A stretch of DNA of 29,994 nt from an uncultured Phycisphaerales bacterium (GTDB lineage: Bacteria > Planctomycetota > Phycisphaerae > UBA1845 > CAIVHJ01): the NCBI GenBank assembly GCA_903905665.1, contig CAIVHJ010000145.1:1-29994 (forward strand). The letters are read 5' to 3'. The translations under genes and the position numbers were made by a program. Positions within the stretch are counted from its first letter, which is position 1, and every line of letters begins with the position of its first letter. Of the stretch, positions 15,609 through 23,189 are shown piece by piece. The notes beneath the pieces were generated by a model. The model did no database searches. It saw nothing but the letters and a program-made list of their open reading frames with translations, and was not told where the DNA came from.

Positions 15609-17747
15609 TTACATTCGGATTTCGGGTGCTCCCTCTTCTACCTTTGCCCGACAGCAATCCCAATAGACATACAAGCATAGCAGCAGAAATGCGGTTAATC
15701 CGAACCAATTGTTGGCTTGGGCCCAGGCGATGGGATCTGTGCCCGAAGCGACGATCCTCTGTCCCATGTTCAAACCTGCCGCCCAATCCGGTTTCATCTC
15801 CGAAACAACCGCCCAAGTGACGTCGATAATCGCTCCACCGGCAATCAATCCAGAGGCTACCAGGATCCCTTTACTGCTGCGCGCCCGTGCAAGCTGGCTA
15901 TCCTTTGTGCTTTTTCCAATGAGATGCGCAATGAAGGCACCCACCAGTATCGGAGTGTTGATATCCAGTGGGAGATACATGCCCAGCGCAAAGGCGAGCG
16001 GACTGATGTTCAGCATCTTCAGGATAATGGCGATCACCGCTCCAGTTCCATACAGAAGCCATGGCACGGCACCTTCCTTATCCAGAAAAGCGTCGATGGC
16101 GCTGGCGATGGTCGTTGCCTGGGGTGCGGAGAGCGCATCGGGAAAATCCGGACCTTTGACATATCCCTTACTCGAAGCAAGGAAAATGATGGTTCCCGCC
16201 ACGATGACCGAAGCTAAAACAGAGGCGATCAGGGCGCTCCATTGAATTCTTCTGGGTGTGGCTCCCAACCAATAACTCAGCTTAAATTCAGTCACGAGAG
16301 TTCCCGCCATGGATAAAGCCGTGCAAACCACACTGCCAACCAATAACACGACCAATTTTCCGGTCGCTCCTTTTTCGAGACCCGCTGTTAAGAGAATTAC
16401 AGCCGTGATGATGATGGTGGTAGCTGTCATGCCCGAGATCGGAGTGGTGGAAATCATGGCGATCGCCCAGGCGGAAACGGTGGTAAAGAGAAAGGCAATC
16501 ACTAATGCAAGCAATACAGACACGATCGTCAGGTAAGTTGCATTGGGTAAACTCGTCAGAACAGCGAATCGAAAATATAGGGCCAACGCCAGAGTAGTCA
16601 GGACACCAATGATCAGGATCGATCCATAATTCATGTCCTGATCGGTGCGTTCAGCCAGTTTGCTTCCACCCTGGGATTTGAATAGTCCACCCAACGCTTG
16701 TCGCAAAGCGGTGACAATCACTTTGCTCATGCTGATGATCGAGATCAAGCCGGCGGCAAAAATACCACCGATGCCGATACTGCGAGGAATGGCCTTCCAA
16801 ATCGCTTCAGGAGCCAGACTGGAAATGGTAGGATTGAGGGCTTTTAACTGCTCCAATCCCAGCGGAGACATCAGAGGCACAATGACAAAGCAGGACAGGA
16901 AGGAACCTGCACAGATGATGGCGGCGTATCGTAATCCCAGTATAAATCCCAGGCCCAGGTAGTAGGCCCCGGTACCCATCATGAATACCGCCTTGACTTT
17001 TTGCGTGAGCGTTTCGAATACTGAATTGGGAATCGCCAACACTTCCTCGGTACGATCCTGCACGGCTAACATTCCGGTCGTGAATGCTCCCGTAAATAAT
17101 TTCAATGCTCCGGAGGCAAAATTGTATACCACGGCAAGCACAAAGGAGCCCAATAATATCAGAGCTTGTTTGCTGCTCGTGGAGGCTCCGGCTGCCAATA
17201 TTTCATTTGTGGCGGTTCCTTCCGGAAAGGGCAGTTTTCCGTGCATGTCCCTGACAAAGTAGCGACGAAATGGAATCAAAAACAGAATGCCCAGAATGGC
17301 GCCCAGAAAGGGAACCAGAAAGATCAAGGTGAACACTTCCCAAGGCCCCATATTCAATGTCTTATTCAAACCCAAAATATAAATCGCCGGCATAGTGAAG
17401 CAGGTTCCGCCCGCAACGATTCCCGATGTAGTGCTGATTGCCAGAACGTTGACGTTCTCGATGATTGAACTGCGGCGCAACCCCATTTTGAAGAGAATGC
17501 TGGACAATCCCACGGTGAGAATCGAGATCGGAATGGCAGTTTCAATCCCTTGTCCGGCTTTGAGGGCTACGAATGTCGCTATTACAGAGAAAAAGACATT
17601 CATGATAATACCAATGATGAATGATCGTAGCGTGATTTCTGGGACAGTGATGTTTGGGGGCACCATGGGGACATAGACTTCACCGGGTTTGAGTTCGCGG
17701 TAAGCATTTTCGGGAAGTTTGTCCATGACTTGAGGCGAATTGGCCAT
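15609..17747 (-). CDS. Oligopeptide transporter, OPT family
   Basis: This 712-residue inner-membrane protein with about 16 hydrophobic segments belongs to the OPT family, whose members import oligopeptides or metal-chelate peptides. The N-terminus (GEVYVPMVPPNITVPEITLRSFIIGIIMN) leads into FSVIATFVALKAGQGIETAIPISIL, the usual first OPT block. PEGTATNEILAAG, typical of bacterial members, follows at about residues 180-192. The late block SPLAFALGMYLPLDINTPILVGAFIAHLI is also diagnostic. I start at ATG 17747 because AAAGGA lies about 7 bases upstream; the frame stays open to 17897 but that part is unlike the family. A perfect 9-bp hairpin lies in its leader (17802-17829). Confidence 0.92.
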   Translation of the reverse strand: MANSPQVMDKLPENAYRELKPGEVYVPMVPPNITVPEITLRSFIIGIIMNVFFSVIATFVALKAGQGIETAIPISILTVGLSSILFKMGLRRSSIIENVNVLAISTTSGIVAGGTCFTMPAIYILGLNKTLNMGPWEVFTLIFLVPFLGAILGILFLIPFRRYFVRDMHGKLPFPEGTATNEILAAGASTSSKQALILLGSFVLAVVYNFASGALKLFTGAFTTGMLAVQDRTEEVLAIPNSVFETLTQKVKAVFMMGTGAYYLGLGFILGLRYAAIICAGSFLSCFVIVPLMSPLGLEQLKALNPTISSLAPEAIWKAIPRSIGIGGIFAAGLISIISMSKVIVTALRQALGGLFKSQGGSKLAERTDQDMNYGSILIIGVLTTLALALYFRFAVLTSLPNATYLTIVSVLLALVIAFLFTTVSAWAIAMISTTPISGMTATTIIITAVILLTAGLEKGATGKLVVLLVGSVVCTALSMAGTLVTEFKLSYWLGATPRRIQWSALIASVLASVIVAGTIIFLASSKGYVKGPDFPDALSAPQATTIASAIDAFLDKEGAVPWLLYGTGAVIAIILKMLNISPLAFALGMYLPLDINTPILVGAFIAHLIGKSTKDSQLARARSSKGILVASGLIAGGAIIDVTWAVVSEMKPDWAAGLNMGQRIVASGTDPIAWAQANNWFGLTAFLLLCLYVYWDCCRAKVEEGAPEIRM

Positions 17748-17801
17748 AACGGATCCTTTCGTGTTCTTTCGTAGAGGAGATGACGGATGCAACAAATTAT
17801 T

Positions 17802-17829
17802 CTCACGGCGCCGCGCTTGTCGCCGTGAG
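17802..17829 (-). promoter_or_regulatory. Perfect 9-bp hairpin in the leader of the OPT transporter gene
   Basis: CTCACGGCG (17802-17810) and its exact complement CGCCGTGAG (17821-17829) flank a 10-base loop. It lies 55-82 bases upstream of the OPT start codon. On the minus strand the stem is followed by AATAATTTGTTG, which is A/T-rich but not a clean U tract. It could be an attenuator-like or mRNA-protecting stem. Confidence 0.5.
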
Positions 17830-17956
17830 GAAGCCCATGAAAGACGAAAGATTACCACAGCAATTGGTATTAGAAAAGTCCGGCGCTTTGGGAACATTTT
17901 GCACTTATTTCAAGGGTGGTTGGGTAACCCGAAGCGGAGACCCTAAGCAGGGCAAG

Positions 17957-17991
17957 ACCCTCTCCCAGCTCCTCCCTGAGAGAGAGGGGGG
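17957..17991. repeat. Dispersed GC-rich palindromic repeat, copy C
   Basis: CCCTCTCCCAGCTCCTCCC followed by TGAGAGAGAGGGGGG, sharing the C-arm/G-arm plan of copies A and B. It lies in the 287-base gap between the OPT leader and the stop codon of the BshC-like gene. Confidence 0.7.
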
Positions 17992-18034
17992 TAAGAGCGG
18001 GGGACGAATCGCATTTCATTGTGCCTCTGTGCAT

Positions 18035-19579
18035 TTAGGATGAATGAAGGTCGGATTGGAGTTCGTGGAGCGAATCGGGCGGGAACAGGCAAAAGAAGTA
18101 TTCGCGTGAGTTGGCGAGGCGGTTGCTCGCCAGGCGTCGCTCCAATTCAATCAATCGACGTGAGCAATCCTGCCGCTGGTCAGCAATCAATTGTGAAAGT
18201 TGCTGGTTGATCTGGTGGATTTCTGCGAAGACTTCCGACCGACGAGCATGATCGTCGGGGGATTGTTCGTGAAGGCGATGGGATTCGACGATAAGGGTTT
18301 GTTTCCGCTGGACGAGTGCGAAATTCGGATCGGTGTCCTGAATTGCTTCTTCCGGATGATGTTCGAGGGTTCGGAGTTCCTGCTCGAGTTGCGACTTGTC
18401 ATCGCCAGTGACTTCAAAACGAGGCAAATTCAACCACCATGAGGCGCTGGCGCAGGCATAAGCGGGCGGTTCGACGCCGAAGTATCGGCGAATGATGTCG
18501 TCGGTGATTTGATCGTATTGGGCACCGCCGATTCCATGGATGAAAAAGTCACACAAAAACATCCGGGTCCACAAAGTGAAGGTGACGGCTCGCGGTCGCA
18601 GTATGTACGGTGCGAGCACTGAATTCAATTCGGTCGAAGCCTGCCGGAGAGATTGAATCGCACGGAGGTTCATCGCACCGACTCGTATGTCGTCGGCCCA
18701 TATTTCGAGACGATGATTGTCCGGTGTGACGAAGAGTCGATGTCGGCGAGAAAGACCATCGACAATCCAGATTGGGAGTTCGATACGTTCGGGAGTAATC
18801 TGGAGGTCCGGGATTGGATGTTCGTGGCTGTGGATTTCGTAGCGTCGGCGATAGGAGTCCAGTGCCGAATTGTAGATGTCGGCGAACCGAGGGGCGTCCT
18901 GCATCAAGTGGGTGAAGAACAAAGCATAATCCTGTCGGCCGGCCATTTGCTGGTCGAGGGTGATTCCGAATCCGCGATTGACCTCGTTCATGGCGCCAGT
19001 GTGTTGCTCGACCCAGTTGGTACATCCTGTTCGTGCCTGCAAACCGTCGAACCACTTGGGGAGAAGGGATTGATCGAATTGTGAATAAAGTGTCTGGAAC
19101 TGCGTCATACGGTTTTGCAGTGCAGGGCTGGACAAGACGGGGGCCTGATCGTACTGCTCCGGCGATGGAATGCTCACCCACGGAATATCGGCGCTTTCGA
19201 CATGATCGCCGACAACGTGCGGAACAGTCAGATGTGATTGTTTGATTTGATCGTAGTCGATCCAGAATTGGATGCCTTGAGCGGATGTATCGCGAACCAG
19301 TCGCTGGGCCATGACGGATTTGGCCCAAACGCCGCAATGAATAAAATCCGGTTGATGACCGGTTGCTACGATGGGTTGGTTCGGAGATGCTCCACAAGAA
19401 GCACGAACCATGTCTCGATATTCTACAACGGGAATCCCGGCAATCGTGAAACCGTGTGGTTTTGCGCGACTGCAGTTTTCAGAGAGCAGGGCAGGCCATT
19501 GACGGTAGGGGGGCAGAATGAGGCGTGCTCCGTGAGCGTTGGGGATTTTCAACGAAGTGGCGTCGAAGGTCACGGGCAT
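18035..19579 (-). CDS. Conserved hypothetical protein, remote BshC-like
   Basis: I do not recognise this 514-residue soluble protein as a named family. Its layout resembles BshC, the putative cysteine ligase of bacillithiol synthesis. There is an N-terminal VATGHQPDFIHCGVWAK segment (71-87) where BshC has GGQQAGLLTGP, followed by a FWIDYDQ strand. A mid-region RPRAVTFTLWTRMFLCDFFIHGIGGAQYDQIT segment sits where BshC has its RPLMQEFLIPTLAFIAGPGE block. A long coiled coil (about 395-490) is followed by a short end containing REYFFCLFP. This is pattern memory, not an alignment. The start overlaps the end of the glycosyltransferase gene by 10 bases, implying translational coupling. The order suggests a role in the same surface-sugar process or a thiol step, undecided. 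Confidence 0.78.
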   Translation of the reverse strand: MPVTFDATSLKIPNAHGARLILPPYRQWPALLSENCSRAKPHGFTIAGIPVVEYRDMVRASCGASPNQPIVATGHQPDFIHCGVWAKSVMAQRLVRDTSAQGIQFWIDYDQIKQSHLTVPHVVGDHVESADIPWVSIPSPEQYDQAPVLSSPALQNRMTQFQTLYSQFDQSLLPKWFDGLQARTGCTNWVEQHTGAMNEVNRGFGITLDQQMAGRQDYALFFTHLMQDAPRFADIYNSALDSYRRRYEIHSHEHPIPDLQITPERIELPIWIVDGLSRRHRLFVTPDNHRLEIWADDIRVGAMNLRAIQSLRQASTELNSVLAPYILRPRAVTFTLWTRMFLCDFFIHGIGGAQYDQITDDIIRRYFGVEPPAYACASASWWLNLPRFEVTGDDKSQLEQELRTLEHHPEEAIQDTDPNFALVQRKQTLIVESHRLHEQSPDDHARRSEVFAEIHQINQQLSQLIADQRQDCSRRLIELERRLASNRLANSREYFFCLFPPDSLHELQSDLHSS

Positions 19580-20325
19580 GTGAGTAATCCGGTGCGGTCC
19601 TCTTCTTTGTGAGATTCGAACATCTTCGTTTTGAGCAGTTCCGCGATCAGCACATCAAGATAGTAAGCCAGACGCACGTCGGGATCGTCCAGCCCGCCGC
19701 CGAAGCGTCGATTGGAATTCGTATATATCAAGGGCACCGGCAGTTCGCGAATTCGCAATTCATGCCGGACTGCCTGGACCCAGAATTGAATCGGCATGGC
19801 ATAACCGGGAACGTCCAGGGCCAGGCCGCGCAGGCGATCGACCCGATAGGCTTTGAATCCGCAAAAGGCATCGGTCAATTCCAGTCCCAGCCGGCGGTTC
19901 AGCAAAGTGGTTATGACTCGATTGATTCGTCGTCGGTCGGGCGGCGCCGTCTGTGGATCGGTGGGGGGGATGAGGTACCGCGAACCGCTGATGACGTCGG
20001 CGTCGTTCTGCATCGCCGCCTGAATGAATCGTGGAATCAACGCCGGTTCGTGTTGGTCATCGCAGTCGAGCGTGATCAGCCAGTCATAATCGTGGGCGAC
20101 GGCGAATTCGAATGCGGTAATCACCGCCTGACCGTATCCACGGTTCGTGGAATGAAAACGGCGATGGATTCCCGGCAGGCGGCGAATGCATTCGGTGGTT
20201 CCATCGGTTGAGCCGTCGTCCACGACAAGAACATCGGGCCAGTGGCTCCGAACTTCCTCGACTATGGAGACCACGTAAGCCCGTTCATTGAAAACCGGAA
20301 TGGCGACGAGAAAACGTTTCATCAT
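19570..20325 (-). CDS. Glycosyltransferase family 2, polyprenyl-phosphate sugar transferase type
   Basis: This 251-residue cytoplasmic GT-A enzyme has the N-terminal FLVAIPVFNERAYV strand-loop, the nucleotide-binding VVDDGSTDGT (35-43), and the metal-binding DCDDQHEP (87-94). Later come VISGSRY and DAFCGFKAYR, all typical of DPM1/ArnC-like enzymes that make polyprenyl-phosphate sugars. There is no C-terminal membrane anchor, as in short DPM1-type members. ATG ATG at 20325/20322 is taken as the start; a possible promoter ends only about 11 bases upstream. It lies divergent from an operon encoding an ArnT-like GT83 enzyme, which would use exactly such a lipid-linked sugar, and it overlaps the BshC-like gene downstream. 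Confidence 0.9.
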   Translation of the reverse strand: MMKRFLVAIPVFNERAYVVSIVEEVRSHWPDVLVVDDGSTDGTTECIRRLPGIHRRFHSTNRGYGQAVITAFEFAVAHDYDWLITLDCDDQHEPALIPRFIQAAMQNDADVISGSRYLIPPTDPQTAPPDRRRINRVITTLLNRRLGLELTDAFCGFKAYRVDRLRGLALDVPGYAMPIQFWVQAVRHELRIRELPVPLIYTNSNRRFGGGLDDPDVRLAYYLDVLIAELLKTKMFESHKEEDRTGLLTCP

Positions 20326-20336
20326 TTCACTGGTGT

Positions 20337-20364
20337 ATCCTAGTCCTTCGATTCCAAAATTCAA
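20337..20364 (-). promoter_or_regulatory. Possible promoter for the GT2 operon
   Basis: On the minus strand TTGAAT (20359-20364) and TAGGAT (20337-20342) are separated by 16 bases. Initiation would give a leader of about 5 bases before ATG 20325. It lies back to back with the plus-strand promoter at 20367-20395. Confidence 0.35.
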
Positions 20365-20366
20365 CC

Positions 20367-20395
20367 GTGACGGATTTCATGCCCTCCAGTACAAT
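20367..20395 (+). promoter_or_regulatory. Possible promoter for the GT83/PAP2 operon
   Basis: GTGACG (20367-20372) and TACAAT (20390-20395) are separated by 17 bases. The leader would be about 28 bases and includes the AGAGGAG ribosome binding site before ATG 20430. Confidence 0.45.
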
Positions 20396-20429
20396 GCGTT
20401 CTACATGAAACACACAAGAGGAGTCGGCC

Positions 20430-20873
20430 ATGCAGAACAACCTGCCGTCAAACGAGAATCCTCCCGAACCCCGGACGCGAATTCGATGGGTCGTCGGGAT
20501 ATTGGGTATTGTCATTGTGGGGGGACTGGTCGTGTCCCAGGCGTACAAACGACTGACCGTCCGTCCGGGAAAAGTCAGCGGTACGATCCATGCCATTGAT
20601 GTTCAAGCCCGAACGGCTTCAATCGAGGTGACCATCAGCAATGGTAAGAAAATCATATTGGCTGGTTCGATCGCTCCCGAATGCCAAATACTGGCTGACG
20701 GAGGAACCGCCCGTTTCGAAGACCTGAAAAACGGGGACTACGTCAAAATCGAAGGCGAGATTTTGTGGGGCGGAAAAATGATCGCCAACCGAATCAACGT
20801 CATCCGTGACGAACTCAAAATCCCACGAGAACATACCCAGCCCATTCAACCCAACATCAGGGGTACTCCGTGA
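20430..20873 (+). CDS. Small membrane-anchored protein of unknown function
   Basis: I do not recognise a family. The 147-residue protein has one N-terminal transmembrane helix (about residues 18-38), then a beta-rich domain (about 45-130) with the pattern GTIHAIDVQARTASIEVTISNGK and DLKNGDYVKIEGEI. This suggests an OB-like or DUF5666-like small barrel facing the periplasm, and a Pro-rich tail follows. AGAGGAG precedes the ATG by about 7 bases. Its TGA shares one base with the ATG of the GT83 gene, so the two are translationally coupled. Confidence 0.82.
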   Translation: MQNNLPSNENPPEPRTRIRWVVGILGIVIVGGLVVSQAYKRLTVRPGKVSGTIHAIDVQARTASIEVTISNGKKIILAGSIAPECQILADGGTARFEDLKNGDYVKIEGEILWGGKMIANRINVIRDELKIPREHTQPIQPNIRGTP

Positions 20874-22495
20874 TGGGTGAAGATTCCTCATTGGAACCTC
20901 AACGCACTGGAGGCGCCGAGAAGTTCTGGCTGGCGACTTGTCTGGTGGTTCTCCTCACCAAGGGGACATTTCATCTGTGGTATCTGATTCATGGTTGCCC
21001 GTTTGATCTGAGCGGTGACGAAGCTCATTACTGGGAATGGTCGCGGCGACTGGATTGGAGCTATTACAGCAAAGGGCCGCTGGTGGCGTACCTCATCGCT
21101 GCCGGGCGATCGCTCTTGGCCGAGTGGTCGATACGGGTGGCCGGATCCGAGATGTTGGCGGTTCGGATGCCGGCGATTTTACTATCGTTGCTGACCGGAT
21201 TCGGGATATTCACGCTTGCCCGCAACCTGCTGGGTCGTGGGCGATTGGCGCTGTATGCCGTGTTGCTGTCATTTTCGATGCCGATTCTGTTTGCGGGCGC
21301 CAATTTGATGACGATCGACGCTCCGCTGTTGTGTTGCTGGGCGTGGGCGCTGGTGTGTGTGGAACGTGCGCTTGCCCGTGATCGGTCGTTGTGGTGGGCA
21401 CTTGGCGGTGTGGTGATCGCGCTGGGAATTCTTGCCAAATATACGATGGTGCTGATCTTTCCCGCCGTGGGGTTGTATATTCTATTGGAACCAACGGTCT
21501 GCAAGTGGATTAAGCGGTCGGGTCCGTACTGGACGATGGTGATTGGTTTGGTGGGGGGATTGGCTCCGATTATTATCTGGAATGCGTTGCACGGCTGGGT
21601 CAGTTTTCGCCATGTAGCCGGTCAGGCAGGAGTGTCTGACCGAGTTTTGTTCGATGCGGCGGGAATTTTGAATTACATCCTTGGTCAGAGCGTCGTTAAT
21701 CCGGTTTGGCTGGTGGTGATGATCTGGGGTGCGATTGCGTTTCGGAACCAGTATCGCAAGTCGCCAGCCATAAAATTTCTGGTTTTCACAATGCTTGCGC
21801 CATGGGTAGTGTTTTTGTTGTTCAGTCCGATCACCAAAATTCAACCCAACTGGCCGGTCGCTGCATTGGTTTCTGGAAGCGTGTTTCTCGTATGGGTTCT
21901 GCAGAATTGCTCCAGACGACTGGTTATGGGCGGCGTGGTTGTTGGACTAACGATGATTCTGTTCATGTACCATACGTCGTGGTTGATGCCGATTTTTGCG
22001 CGGTTGGCGAGGAATGCACCGCCGTGGGAAATGACGCCGGCAGCGAAATACGATCCGTCGGCACGGTTGCGCGGCTGGTCGGAGCTGGGAAAAGCGGTGA
22101 GGGAGGTTTTGCAGGAGCAACGATCACTCGGTCGGGATCCGTTCATCCTCAGCGACTATTATATGGACGCCAGTGAAATCGCGTTCTACTGCCCGGAAAA
22201 TCCAACGGTGTATTGTGCCCAGTCGGCGATGGGGAATCGGTTGTGCCAATATGATCTTTGGCGTCCCAATCCGCTCGGTGACCCCGATGCGTTTGTCGGG
22301 AGGCCGTGCATCTATATTGGTGCGATCAAACCGGAACTGACCGCTGGAACTCACGAGGTTCATGCTCCCTTGCCCGGTCTTCGAGTGGTCCGCGAAGTGG
22401 AATACCTGGTACAGGGTCAGCGAATTCAGTATTGGGCGATTGCCGTCTGCGATTCTTTTTCCGGTTTCGAGACTGTGAATCATGGAAAATACTAA
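20873..22495 (+). CDS. ArnT-like glycosyltransferase, GT83/PMT superfamily
   Basis: This 540-residue polytopic membrane enzyme has about 11-12 hydrophobic segments. The first periplasmic loop carries GDEAHYWEWSRRLDWSYYSKGP (48-69), with the Asp49-Glu50 pair typical of lipid-phosphate-sugar-dependent transferases such as ArnT and PMT enzymes. These move a sugar from a polyprenyl phosphate to lipid A, protein or another surface acceptor. The C-terminal part (about 380-540) is soluble. I start at ATG 20873, which overlaps the preceding stop as TGATG; a GTG one codon earlier is possible. The end overlaps the PAP2 gene by 14 bases. The GT2 gene on the other strand is the likely donor-making partner. 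Confidence 0.9.
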   Translation: MGEDSSLEPQRTGGAEKFWLATCLVVLLTKGTFHLWYLIHGCPFDLSGDEAHYWEWSRRLDWSYYSKGPLVAYLIAAGRSLLAEWSIRVAGSEMLAVRMPAILLSLLTGFGIFTLARNLLGRGRLALYAVLLSFSMPILFAGANLMTIDAPLLCCWAWALVCVERALARDRSLWWALGGVVIALGILAKYTMVLIFPAVGLYILLEPTVCKWIKRSGPYWTMVIGLVGGLAPIIIWNALHGWVSFRHVAGQAGVSDRVLFDAAGILNYILGQSVVNPVWLVVMIWGAIAFRNQYRKSPAIKFLVFTMLAPWVVFLLFSPITKIQPNWPVAALVSGSVFLVWVLQNCSRRLVMGGVVVGLTMILFMYHTSWLMPIFARLARNAPPWEMTPAAKYDPSARLRGWSELGKAVREVLQEQRSLGRDPFILSDYYMDASEIAFYCPENPTVYCAQSAMGNRLCQYDLWRPNPLGDPDAFVGRPCIYIGAIKPELTAGTHEVHAPLPGLRVVREVEYLVQGQRIQYWAIAVCDSFSGFETVNHGKY

Positions 22496-23189
22496 CGACA
22501 ACAACCCGAAGAAAACGCGTCGCAAACTATGGATTCTCTACGGAATCGGGTTTGGTGTGATTCTGGCGGGATTCCTGGGTGTGGATCGGTGGTTCTATGA
22601 AACGGTATCGTGGAATTTCAACACGACCGATAATCCGGCGCGAGATATGAGCGAGTTGATCGTTCAGGATAACTACCAGAAGACGAAATGGTTCTGGGAT
22701 ATCTGCCGGATGTGGACGCTTTACGGAGGAGTGCTCGTCTATTTCATCATTGTGATGTTCTATCCAAGAGATTGGCGATGGGTCAACGCCGGTTTGTTGA
22801 CGGTGGTTTCCGTGGCGCTAACGGCCAATATCGCACAGGCGGGAATTGCTCGCTTCCGTCCTAACGAAGCCGAAACGCAACTCGCTTTCGACCGACCCTT
22901 CGCCCGATGGTGGGCTCGGATCGAGGGTTCCGATGGGAAAGGCTATGGATTACCATCGGCTGAAGTGGCCGCCGCCATGGCGATCGCGTATGTTCTAACT
23001 CGAATTGCGCCCAAAACAAAAGGTTTATTTTATGTCCCTGCACTGTTGGTGCTCTTGGCCCGGTGGCTTCCCGGAGACCATTATCTGAGCGACGTGGTTG
23101 CGGGAATGCTTTTGGGATTGGCGCTTTCGGGTTTGTTGTTTGAGTGGCTGGTTCGACAATGGCCCTTCATTGCCAAACCCGCTGGATGA
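22482..23189 (+). CDS. PAP2-type membrane phosphatase-like protein with altered motifs
   Basis: This 235-residue protein with about five to six membrane helices belongs to the PAP2 (lipid phosphatase/haloperoxidase) superfamily. Motif 3 is intact: Arg194, His200 and Asp204 in ARWLPGDHYLSD. Motif 1 keeps RFRP (124-127), but the expected Lys seven positions before the Arg is Gln119. Motif 2, normally PSGH, is PSAE (158-161), so the general-acid His is replaced by Glu161. Typical members dephosphorylate undecaprenyl pyrophosphate or phosphatidyl substrates, or transfer phosphate. The gene overlaps the ArnT-like gene by 14 bases, in line with recycling of, or phosphate transfer from, a polyprenyl carrier. 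Its stop abuts the stop of pepT with no intervening base. Confidence 0.88.
   Translation: MENTNDNNPKKTRRKLWILYGIGFGVILAGFLGVDRWFYETVSWNFNTTDNPARDMSELIVQDNYQKTKWFWDICRMWTLYGGVLVYFIIVMFYPRDWRWVNAGLLTVVSVALTANIAQAGIARFRPNEAETQLAFDRPFARWWARIEGSDGKGYGLPSAEVAAAMAIAYVLTRIAPKTKGLFYVPALLVLLARWLPGDHYLSDVVAGMLLGLALSGLLFEWLVRQWPFIAKPAG

Noticed and set aside
17748..17897. 50-residue N-terminal extension of the OPT transporter
   Set aside because: It is Arg-rich, unlike the family, spans the leader hairpin, and the ATG at 17747 has AAAGGA upstream.
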